A stretch of 7,917 nt of DNA from an uncultured Chlamydiae bacterium. Lineage in GTDB: Bacteria; Chlamydiota; Chlamydiia; Chlamydiales; Rhabdochlamydiaceae. Each line of letters opens with the position of its first letter. Position 1 is the stretch's first letter. The notes below the pieces were generated by a model, which worked only from the letters and a program-made list of their open reading frames with translations, ran no database searches and was not told where the DNA came from. Positions 1-5,783 of the stretch are shown piece by piece. The stretch lies in contig CAIPRZ010000004.1 in assembly GCA_903867585.1 (NCBI GenBank), forward strand, positions 1 through 7,917, in the 5' to 3' direction. Both the position numbers and the translations under genes were made by a program.

Positions 1-98
1 GCCTAGGGGTTTTTTGTATCATTTAATTTTTCTTTAACAGCTTTAAATGCTCCAAGCTAAGAGTTTCCTAAGGCCATGCTTGCTAAATAAAATCGCTA

Positions 99-127
99 TT
101 GTGTAAAATTAGAACGAATTTTTTAAT
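99..127 (+). promoter_or_regulatory. Candidate sigma-70-type promoter for rpsU-dnaJ
   Basis: A -35-like TTGTGT (99-104) and a -10-like TTTAAT (122-127) are separated by 17 bp, about 35 bp upstream of the rpsU start. A second possible -10, TATACT (137-142), lacks a recognisable -35 at normal spacing. The region is very AT-rich, so chance matches are likely. This is inference from box similarity only. Confidence 0.35.
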
Positions 128-162
128 AAAATTATTTATACTTTTTTGAGGATAAGACATTC

Positions 163-360
163 ATGACAAGCGTTAAAGTTAGAACTGGCGAGCCACTTGA
201 TAAAGCTCTTAGAGCATTAAAAAAGAAACTAGACAAAGAAGGCGTAATGAAGGCCGCTAAAGCTCACCGCTTTTATGACAAACCCTCTGTAAAAAGCCGC
301 GCTAAATCTAAAGCTGCTTTAAAATACAAAAAAGTTAAATCTTTCCGCTCTAATATCTAA
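163..360 (+). CDS. rpsU: 30S ribosomal protein bS21
   Basis: A 65-residue, strongly basic protein that matches the bS21 pattern: an N-terminal VKVRTGEPLDKALRALKKK segment, then a helical Lys/Arg-rich body with an AHRFYDKPS-like stretch at about 34-43 and a basic tail. bS21 binds the 30S platform near the 3' end of 16S rRNA and helps translation initiation. The length fits the family (about 58-71 residues). The ATG at 163 is preceded by GAGG at 148-151, a slightly distant Shine-Dalgarno. dnaJ follows 99 bp downstream on the same strand; the same pair is adjacent in Chlamydia as I recall it. Cotranscription with dnaJ is likely, but the spacer holds regulatory structure, so the two genes may be uncoupled. 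Confidence 0.95.
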   Translation: MTSVKVRTGEPLDKALRALKKKLDKEGVMKAAKAHRFYDKPSVKSRAKSKAALKYKKVKSFRSNI

Positions 361-362
361 TT

Positions 363-389
363 TTAGCACTCAACTTACTTAGCTGCCAA
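363..389 (+). promoter_or_regulatory. CIRCE-like HrcA operator upstream of dnaJ
   Basis: TTAGCACTC at 363-371 is a perfect copy of the left half of the CIRCE operator (consensus TTAGCACTC-N9-GAGTGCTAA). After exactly nine bases comes AGCTGCCAA (381-389), which matches the right half at 5 of 9 positions (T, G, C and the final AA). CIRCE is bound by the HrcA repressor and controls heat-shock genes, in Chlamydia the dnaK and groE operons. Here it starts 3 bp after the rpsU stop codon and lies 70 bp upstream of dnaJ, a heat-shock chaperone, which is the expected context. The right half is degenerate and overlaps the left arm of a hairpin, so binding is unproven. No convincing promoter was found beside it. 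Confidence 0.55.
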
Positions 390-421
390 TTTTCTTGAAC
401 ATTTTTTAAGAAATTGGTAGC
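382..421 (+). promoter_or_regulatory. Intercistronic RNA hairpin between rpsU and dnaJ
   Basis: Arms 382-396 and 408-421 can form a stem of about 14 pairs, with one G-T wobble and one bulged T, around an 11-base loop ending in a run of T. No T-run follows the 3' arm, so it does not look like a simple intrinsic terminator for the + strand. It could be an attenuator, an RNA-processing or stability element that sets different rpsU and dnaJ levels, or a partial terminator. Its left arm overlaps the right half of the CIRCE-like element. Confidence 0.5.
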
Positions 422-459
422 CTTGTCTTAAAAAACAATCCAAACCTCCTTTTATTTTT

Positions 460-1614
460 ATGACCGATTTTTATGAAGTTTTAGGTATTTCCCGTAATAG
501 CTCCCCCGAAGAAATCAAAAAAGCGTATCGCAAAGGGGCTGTCAAATACCATCCCGATAAAAACCCTGGAGATAAAACGGCTGAAAAGAAATTTAAAGAC
601 GTCTCTGAAGCCTACGAGGTCCTTTCTGATGAAAAAAAACGTCAAGTTTATGATCAGTATGGTGCTGAAGCTGTCCGCGGTGGTGGCATGGGCGGTATGG
701 GTGGTGGCGGTCCTGGTGGATTTGCTAATATGGACGAAGCTTTAAGAACGTTTATGGGCGCTTTTGGCGGCGGCGGCGATTCTATCTTTGAAAGTATTTT
801 TGGTGGCGATAGCGGCCACGATACAGGCCCAAGACCTGGTGCTAGCAAAAAGATGAATTTAAGCGTCAGCTTTGAAGAGTCGATGCGAGGGATCGAAAAA
901 GAGGTTATTTTAAATAACTTTGTTCATTGCAGTAGTTGCCGAGGAAGTGGGGCTGCAAAACCTACCAGCCTTAAAACTTGCTCTACCTGCCGTGGAAAAG
1001 GTCAAGTTCATCAGACACGGGGCTTTTTTAGCATGAGTTCTCCTTGCCACACTTGTAGCGGTCGTGGACAGGTGATCACCGATCCTTGCTCAGCTTGTAG
1101 AGGTGTTGGCCGTGTTAAACAAAAACAAAATATTAAAATTAAAGTACCAGCTGGTATCGACAATGGCATGCGTCTAAGAATGGCAGGCCACGGCGATGCG
1201 GGGGAAGATCATGGACCCAATGGCGATTTATTTGTTTTTATTCAAGTAGAACCCCATTCGTTCTTTGTGCGTCAAGATGACAACGTTCACGTAGAATTCC
1301 CTATTACTTTTACAGAAGCGGCCCTTGGTTGTAAAAAAGAATTACCAACCCCAATGGGTGGTGTTTGTAAGCTTCCAATTCCTGAAGGGATCCAATCGGG
1401 TAAAACGATTAAAATCCGTGGTGAAGGAGCTCCTAATGTTCACGGTCACGGTCGAGGCGATATGCTTGTAAAAGTTGTGGTGGAAACTCCTGTTGGTCTT
1501 AACGACAAACAAAAAGCGCTGCTTAAAGAATTTGCAGACACAGAAGGAGCCCACAACTCCCCTCAAAGAGGTTCATTTCTAGATAAGCTTAAAAGGCTAT
1601 TTACATCGGCGTAA
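460..1614 (+). CDS. dnaJ: Chaperone DnaJ (Hsp40, type I)
   Basis: A 384-residue co-chaperone that delivers unfolded clients to DnaK and stimulates its ATPase. All type I domains are present in order. The J domain spans about 1-68 with the HPD triad at 31-33. A Gly/Phe-rich linker runs to about 127, including a Gly/Met-rich patch at 74-87 and IF repeats near 109-114. Four CxxCxGxG zinc repeats begin at Cys157, Cys174, Cys196 and Cys210. The C-terminal substrate-binding and dimerisation domains cover about 222-384. Length is normal. The ATG at 460 gives the standard TDFYEVLG start, but no Shine-Dalgarno precedes it: the leader reads CCTCCTTTTATTTTT, which resembles the anti-SD. It follows rpsU, with a CIRCE-like operator between them. 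A hairpin terminator begins 7 bp after the stop. dnaK and grpE are not in this window. Confidence 0.98.
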   Translation: MTDFYEVLGISRNSSPEEIKKAYRKGAVKYHPDKNPGDKTAEKKFKDVSEAYEVLSDEKKRQVYDQYGAEAVRGGGMGGMGGGGPGGFANMDEALRTFMGAFGGGGDSIFESIFGGDSGHDTGPRPGASKKMNLSVSFEESMRGIEKEVILNNFVHCSSCRGSGAAKPTSLKTCSTCRGKGQVHQTRGFFSMSSPCHTCSGRGQVITDPCSACRGVGRVKQKQNIKIKVPAGIDNGMRLRMAGHGDAGEDHGPNGDLFVFIQVEPHSFFVRQDDNVHVEFPITFTEAALGCKKELPTPMGGVCKLPIPEGIQSGKTIKIRGEGAPNVHGHGRGDMLVKVVVETPVGLNDKQKALLKEFADTEGAHNSPQRGSFLDKLKRLFTSA

Positions 1615-1621
1615 ATTTAAA

Positions 1622-1645
1622 AAAAGCCCCTTCAAAGGGGCTTTT
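1622..1645. terminator. Bidirectional terminator between convergent dnaJ and aspS
   Basis: A perfect 11-bp inverted repeat (1622-1632 and 1635-1645, core GCCCCTT/AAGGGGC) with a two-base spacer. Read on the - strand it is followed by about seven T residues, a strong intrinsic terminator for the synthetase gene. On the + strand the T-run is shorter (TTTT then AAG), giving a weaker terminator for dnaJ. The stop codon of the synthetase (1644-1646) overlaps the right arm, so this one element closes both genes in very little space. Confidence 0.88.
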
Positions 1646-3452
1646 AAGTTTTAGTAAAACTTGCTAATTTTGGGTTGACGATACGGATAAGATCATCGGC
1701 TTTCATGACGATAGATTCGGTCGCAAGGCCGCAGTTAAAAGCGATATTATCTTTAGATTCGATATAGTGATCAAAATAGGTATCAAGACCTAATAAAGAT
1801 CCGAAAGGAGGAATCCCCCCAATAATTAATCCATATCTTTCTAAAATGATCGCCGGATCTTCAAATTCACATTTTTCTCCAACAAGTTCTGCCACAGCTT
1901 TCATATCGAGTTTTAAGTGAGCTGGAATATTGAACTGATAATTTTTCTTGGAGTTTTTTCCACGTAAGATAAGAGCTTTTACCCCTTCATCTAAAGCCGT
2001 ATTTCTAACACTTGCTGAATCTTCAGACGTGGGTGTTGGCGCGTGAACTAGATGTTCATAAATAAAATCCTGCTTTTTTAATAGGTGGATAATTTCTGAG
2101 CGGAGATTTTCAGCTCCAAAAACCACTTTAGCTTTTATTTTATTTGAGGCAATCCGTTTTGGATCCGAAGGGAATAGTGAGGCTTCACGGATATTTTTCA
2201 ATGACAGCAAAGTCATGGTAAGTCTTTCTAGACCTACTCCAAATCCTCCGTGCACAGGCATGCCAAATTTAAAAATACTTAAGTAATCAACAAACTCTTC
2301 TGGATGCATCTGTTTAGCAAGGAGCCCCTCGACCACAGAATCATACGTATGTCTTCGCTGACCTCCAGAGGTGATTTCAAGTCCATTGCAAAGAAGATCG
2401 AAAGTATTAGAGATTTCTGGATGTTGATCATTGGCATAGGCATAAAAAGGGCGTTTAGAGGTCTTCCAATCGGTTACAAAAATAAAATCGCATCCATGCT
2501 TTTCTCTGGCATATTTACAAAGTTCTCTTTCACAAGCAGGACTTAAATCGGGCTCAAGCCTTTCATCCTGACCGGTTCTTTGGAAATAGATGTCTTGAGC
2601 TTCTGCAAAGGTAACTCTTGGGAAAGGGACATTAAGCGGCGCTTTGGCAAGTTGAATACCAAGGGTTTTAATTTCAAAAGCGCACGCTTTTTCAAGATGA
2701 GCTACCACATGTTTCATTAGCCCCTCTTCGACATCCATAATTTCATGCCAGGACTCGAAAAAACCCATCTCAAATTCTAGCTGTTTTCCTTCAGTTAAAT
2801 GGCGTGTGGTGTGAGATGGTTCTGCTCTAAAAAAGGGCATAAGAGCAAATACACGCTCATTAACCCCCACCATCATCTGCTTGTAAAGCTGGGAGCTTTG
2901 GGCAAGGGAGGCGGTATGACCAAAATAATCAACCGAGAAAAATTCAGCACCCCCTTCTGAGGAGGCTCCAATTAAACAGGGTCCAAAATATTCTTTAGCC
3001 CCTACAACATCGTGCATATAAATTCTAAAGCTATGGGCGATTTCAGCTTGAATGGTAAAAATCGCTTGAAGCTCTCTATTGCGTAAAGAAATCGGTCTAT
3101 GATCTAAAATGTGCTCTAAATCTGAGGGGATTTGAGGTTTATTATACTCAATTGTAGGAGCTTCTTTAATCGGCACTTCGATCACAATTTGAGGATCCAC
3201 AATTTCAACACCAAGCTCGGTTTGAGAGGATTCTTGAACAAGACCGGTTACTTTTATAATGCTTCCTACTTGCACCTCATGGATTTTTTTAATCAGCTCT
3301 TTATCTTCAATGATCACCTGAATAAATCCCGATCGATCTCTTAAAATGAGAAATAAAAGTTTACCAAGAGCTCTTGTATTATTAATCCAGCCGCGTAGTG
3401 TGATTTTAGCACCCACATGCGAAGGGGCCTCTTTAGAAAGATATCGCTTCAT
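1644..3452 (-). CDS. aspS: Archaeal-type aspartyl-tRNA synthetase fused to a YbaK-like editing domain
   Basis: A 602-residue protein. Residues 1-435 form a complete class IIb AspRS of the archaeal/eukaryotic type: an OB-fold anticodon-binding domain (about 15-95), the aspartate loop QSSQLYKQ (185-192, with Lys191 kept), motif 2 FRAEPSHTTRHLTE (208-221), SSGGQR-like ITSGGQRRH (360-368), motif 3 HGGFGVGLER (401-410) and the NIREASLFPSDPKR end (420-433). It charges tRNA with aspartate, and archaeal-type bacterial copies are often non-discriminating for tRNA-Asn. Residues about 447-596 form a YbaK/ProX-type aminoacyl-tRNA deacylase: VKALILRG (491-498, candidate catalytic Lys492), GGIPPFGS (545-552, GxxxP loop) and IAFNCG (570-575). 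The junction is in frame and no Met lies between residues 413 and 517, arguing against two merged genes. No Shine-Dalgarno is visible. Whether a second, bacterial-type AspRS exists elsewhere cannot be judged here. Confidence 0.95.
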   Translation of the reverse strand: MKRYLSKEAPSHVGAKITLRGWINNTRALGKLLFLILRDRSGFIQVIIEDKELIKKIHEVQVGSIIKVTGLVQESSQTELGVEIVDPQIVIEVPIKEAPTIEYNKPQIPSDLEHILDHRPISLRNRELQAIFTIQAEIAHSFRIYMHDVVGAKEYFGPCLIGASSEGGAEFFSVDYFGHTASLAQSSQLYKQMMVGVNERVFALMPFFRAEPSHTTRHLTEGKQLEFEMGFFESWHEIMDVEEGLMKHVVAHLEKACAFEIKTLGIQLAKAPLNVPFPRVTFAEAQDIYFQRTGQDERLEPDLSPACERELCKYAREKHGCDFIFVTDWKTSKRPFYAYANDQHPEISNTFDLLCNGLEITSGGQRRHTYDSVVEGLLAKQMHPEEFVDYLSIFKFGMPVHGGFGVGLERLTMTLLSLKNIREASLFPSDPKRIASNKIKAKVVFGAENLRSEIIHLLKKQDFIYEHLVHAPTPTSEDSASVRNTALDEGVKALILRGKNSKKNYQFNIPAHLKLDMKAVAELVGEKCEFEDPAIILERYGLIIGGIPPFGSLLGLDTYFDHYIESKDNIAFNCGLATESIVMKADDLIRIVNPKLASFTKT

Positions 3453-3484
3453 AAAATAATTTTTTTTAAGTTTTTTGACTTATA

Positions 3485-3514
3485 AGTTTAGCAGCGACTC
3501 TAGGTAGAAAACAA
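3485..3514 (-). promoter_or_regulatory. Candidate promoter for the synthetase gene
   Basis: On the - strand, TTGTTT (3514-3509) and TAAACT (3490-3485) are separated by 18 bp, 33 bp upstream of the start codon. A terminator lies just upstream, so the gene needs its own promoter in this roughly 90-bp stretch. A perfect 10-bp palindrome ACTTATAAGT (3478-3487) overlaps the -10 candidate and offers an alternative -10. Box similarity is modest. Confidence 0.3.
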
Positions 3515-3534
3515 GACAGTAAGGGAAGGATTTA

Positions 3535-3563
3535 GAAAAAAAGCCCCAAAAAACTTTTGGGGC
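3535..3563 (-). terminator. Intrinsic terminator of the MOMP-like porin gene
   Basis: A perfect 9-bp stem GCCCCAAAA/TTTTGGGGC (3543-3551 and 3555-3563) with a three-base loop. Read on the - strand it is followed by about seven T residues (3542-3536). It lies 18 bp after the porin stop codon and upstream of the synthetase promoter region, so it separates the two - strand genes into different transcripts. Confidence 0.88.
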
Positions 3564-3580
3564 CTATCAAATTTTAAATT

Positions 3581-4621
3581 TTAAAAATCAAGCGTTAGAC
3601 GGATATTAACCCCAGTTAACACAAGGTCTTGATAAAAAGACTGTGGATTTGTCCATGAAGAGGCCTCTGTTGGAGCGTTATAATTATACGTTGTTAACGC
3701 ATCAAGCCAAGTATTGAACTCATAACCTACAAAAATTTCAAGACGCTGTTTTTCATAAGATTTTTGATACGAGGGTCCAAAAATAAATTGGAAATTCTGC
3801 GTTGCCAAATAGTAATGGTCTGTGGGTTGATACAGCATAGCTCCCCCAGAGCTTACTGTGGTACTTGTATTCCAACGCCCTGTTACGATGGACCAAAAGA
3901 CTTTACCAGTTAGATAAAAATCTTTACCCCAGTACCAATCAGCTCCTGTTCCCATTTTAAATCCAACACCCCAGTATTTAGTACGATAAGCATAATTAAG
4001 GGTATTTGTAGCGATACTAAAGGTATTGTAAACATTGGTGGTTTGATGAGTCCAAAGTGAGGTTAATCCCCCATAAATTCTCATTCTTAAGTGGGCGTTT
4101 GGATACCAATTCCGGGTAGCTAGAACACTTGCATCATTGTAATAAAGATTAGAGTAGCCTGTAATTTTAGTTAAATGGCCTGAAGTGGCTGCAGGCTCTA
4201 GAGGATAGTAACCTCCTAGGGATAGATAATCTTCACTAGCGTTAGGACTTGTTACAGTTTTATTCCCTTTATCCTGAAACCAGGTATACTGCCCCATCAC
4301 TTCCCAGTATTTAGGGGCATTGAAATAACCGACTGTTACTCGAAAACCGGGCTGCCAAAGAAAGTTAATGTTAACCGTGTCCAACTTGGCACTAGGATCT
4401 GAAGCACCACTACTAAAATTATTCGGCGTGCTACTAACTGCACCTATTTGAACATTATTGAGCATCTTTAAACAAAGACCTTCTAGTTCAATGTATTCAC
4501 ATTCGCGATCTTTAGAAAAAAGATCATAGTCGTAAGGACGATCTTTAGGTGATGGTTTTGAATTCATATTAGCAAGCAAATAACTTGTGCTTAATACGGA
4601 AATGGCCATGAAAATTTTCAT
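3581..4621 (-). CDS. MOMP-like (Legionella OMP / Lpg1974-type) outer-membrane porin
   Basis: A 346-residue protein that begins with a likely Sec signal peptide: Lys2, then a hydrophobic stretch to about Ala17, with cleavage plausible after YLLA. The mature part is rich in Tyr, Trp, Asn and Thr with alternating short strands, and ends in Phe346 (LTLDF), the classic C-terminal signal for BAM-mediated barrel insertion. WQPGFRVTVGY (89-99) and the WGVGFKMG...DWYWGKDFYLTGK region (217-240) match the family shared by the Legionella major outer-membrane protein and chlamydial MOMP-like porins. It probably forms a solute pore in the outer membrane. Only two cysteines occur, Cys41 and Cys50, near the mature N terminus. 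The start is fixed by a strong AAGGAG 7 bp upstream. It is monocistronic, with its own terminator and a structured leader. Pore specificity is unknown. Confidence 0.85.
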   Translation of the reverse strand: MKIFMAISVLSTSYLLANMNSKPSPKDRPYDYDLFSKDRECEYIELEGLCLKMLNNVQIGAVSSTPNNFSSGASDPSAKLDTVNINFLWQPGFRVTVGYFNAPKYWEVMGQYTWFQDKGNKTVTSPNASEDYLSLGGYYPLEPAATSGHLTKITGYSNLYYNDASVLATRNWYPNAHLRMRIYGGLTSLWTHQTTNVYNTFSIATNTLNYAYRTKYWGVGFKMGTGADWYWGKDFYLTGKVFWSIVTGRWNTSTTVSSGGAMLYQPTDHYYLATQNFQFIFGPSYQKSYEKQRLEIFVGYEFNTWLDALTTYNYNAPTEASSWTNPQSFYQDLVLTGVNIRLTLDF

Positions 4622-4628
4622 AATAGGG

Positions 4629-4634
4629 CTCCTT
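4629..4634 (-). promoter_or_regulatory. Strong Shine-Dalgarno of the porin gene
   Basis: AAGGAG on the - strand, 7 bp before the ATG at 4621. It is the best ribosome-binding site in the window and fits a highly expressed outer-membrane protein. It directly abuts the 3' arm of the leader hairpin. Confidence 0.85.
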
Positions 4635-4675
4635 AAAAAATTTCTTCTTTCTTTTCTGATAGGGAGAAATTTTTT
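4635..4675 (-). promoter_or_regulatory. Leader hairpin abutting the porin ribosome-binding site
   Basis: A perfect 11-bp inverted repeat (4665-4675 and 4635-4645 in transcript order, AAAAAATTTCT/AGAAATTTTTT) with a 19-base loop lies in the porin 5' leader. The last base of the stem touches the Shine-Dalgarno. The sequence CTCC at the end of the 5' arm and start of the loop could instead pair with GGAG of the ribosome-binding site, so two exclusive folds are possible. This may stabilise the mRNA or tune translation. The pairs are nearly all A-T, so stability is modest. Confidence 0.45.
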
Positions 4676-4704
4676 ATTTGTAAACCAAAGAAAATTTAGC
4701 AGCC

Positions 4705-4735
4705 CTTATACGATTTTATTTTAGTAAAAAAACAA
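4705..4735 (-). promoter_or_regulatory. Candidate promoter for the porin gene
   Basis: On the - strand TTGTTT (4735-4730) is followed after 19 bp by TATAAG (4710-4705), with an AT-rich spacer. This would give a leader of roughly 75-80 bases containing the hairpin. The spacing is at the long end of normal. Inference from box similarity only. Confidence 0.35.
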
Positions 4736-4883
4736 GAAGCTTTGCTCTAATTAACGCACGATTGCTTTAAAGCTAAAAAATATCACAAAAGCCTCTTTGG
4801 AATTGTTGGTTGGGTAAAAAAACTAAACTGATTTTAGGCTTAAGAAAAATTAAGAACTTACAGAATAAAAATCACAGGTCCCT

Positions 4884-5762
4884 ATGAGCATAAAACCTTT
4901 AACTATTCACTTTGATCTTAATGGCACCATAATGTTTGGAGATCTTGCTTCGGGAAGAGATCTTGAACAATCGGTCAACTATTTTATATCAAAAGAAATT
5001 CATCATAACTGGATAGAAGGCAAACCCCCTTTAAGTTATTTTGATTTTGTCCATAACCATCTCTATCCTGGACCTCCTTCAGAGCAAAAAATGAATCGAG
5101 ATCTTTTATTTAATCGATTTGTCCCTTGGCTTATCGAAACAAAACACCCTTTAAGCGAAGAAGTTAAACCACTTTATGAAAGGTTAATTACAAACTTAAA
5201 AGAAAGTATTTTTTTTCCTTCCTTTTTTAAAGCCCTTGATCTGATTAATAAAAAAGGACACACGATTATTTTTCGTACTTTTGGCACCGATCTTGAACAT
5301 GTTGAAAAACTTATTCAAACAAAATACCCCTCCATGAGCCCTCAAAAAGCCCGTTTTATAGAAATTGAAGGGGAAGAGGAGTTAACCCTTGAACTGTTAG
5401 GTGAAGATAAAAAAGCCTCCGCGAGCCTAAAAGATCCAAAAGCCATCCTAGATCTATTTGATTCTCATCCCTATTGGCTTGTTCAAGATTGCTACCCTTT
5501 TTGGCATAAAAAAGGTCATGATGAAAAAGGCCTCTATGGCAAACCGTTCCCTTATCGTTCCGATTCCTCAAGAAATTATCTTTTTTTTGACGATAATGCT
5601 GAAAAAAATCCTCAAACAGAAAGGACTATTGTAAATCCCATAGAAATTACAGGATCGGAATCCAAACCAGTAAATATACCAGATACTGAAGGAAGAGTAA
5701 TCAAAGCACGCTTTTTAGAAGCGGCCCTTAATCCAGACTATTTCTGTTCTCAATTTGAATGA
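4884..5762 (+). CDS. HAD-like hydrolase family protein, substrate unknown
   Basis: A 292-residue soluble protein with no signal peptide or membrane segment. It has the skeleton of the haloacid dehalogenase superfamily. Motif I is IHFDLNGTI (8-16) with nucleophile candidate Asp11. Motif II may be IIFRTFG (128-134) with Thr132. A lysine such as Lys220 (YGKPF) could be motif III. Motif IV is YLFFDDN (232-238) with Asp236/Asp237. About 100 mostly helical residues between motifs I and II fit a C1-type cap. The usual second Asp of motif I, the general acid-base in phosphatases, is Asn13, so ordinary phosphatase activity is doubtful. I do not recognise the specific subfamily. Ribosome binding is weak (AGG, 5 bp before ATG). 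It is divergent from the porin gene and convergent with the tRNA gene, so it is probably monocistronic. Confidence 0.7.
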   Translation: MSIKPLTIHFDLNGTIMFGDLASGRDLEQSVNYFISKEIHHNWIEGKPPLSYFDFVHNHLYPGPPSEQKMNRDLLFNRFVPWLIETKHPLSEEVKPLYERLITNLKESIFFPSFFKALDLINKKGHTIIFRTFGTDLEHVEKLIQTKYPSMSPQKARFIEIEGEEELTLELLGEDKKASASLKDPKAILDLFDSHPYWLVQDCYPFWHKKGHDEKGLYGKPFPYRSDSSRNYLFFDDNAEKNPQTERTIVNPIEITGSESKPVNIPDTEGRVIKARFLEAALNPDYFCSQFE

Positions 5763-5783
5763 TCTACTTTTTTTGGATTATAG

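Noticed and set aside
1..16. GCCTAGGGG followed by six T residues at the window edge, resembling the 3' half of an intrinsic terminator of an upstream gene.
   Set aside because: The matching 5' arm would lie outside the window, so the stem cannot be seen.
395..423. TTGAAC-17-TAGCCT as a possible dnaJ promoter.
   Set aside because: Only 4 of 6 and 3 of 6 matches to consensus, and it lies inside the hairpin; not supportable as a feature.
654..848. Open frame on the - strand rich in Pro.
   Set aside because: It is the antisense of the Gly-rich linker of dnaJ; no ribosome-binding site and no recognisable domain.
1342..1566. Open frame on the - strand inside dnaJ.
   Set aside because: Fully antisense to conserved dnaJ C-terminal coding sequence and without family features.
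2035..2130. The possibility that the YbaK-like part is a separate gene joined to aspS by a sequencing error.
   Set aside because: The frame is continuous, no Met occurs between residues 413 and 517, and no Shine-Dalgarno is seen near the only alternative start (a GTG at residue 443). A real fusion is the simpler reading, although reads were not available.
2304..2546. Open frame on the + strand inside the synthetase gene, and a similar one at 3132-3344.
   Set aside because: Both are antisense to conserved AspRS coding sequence and look like chance frames.
3478..3487. ACTTATAAGT palindrome upstream of the synthetase gene as a possible operator.
   Set aside because: Ten bases of A-T-rich palindrome are common in such sequence and it overlaps promoter-like boxes; too weak to call a site.
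5356..5571. Open frame on the - strand inside the HAD-like gene.
   Set aside because: Antisense to coding sequence, no promoter or ribosome-binding site, no recognisable motif.
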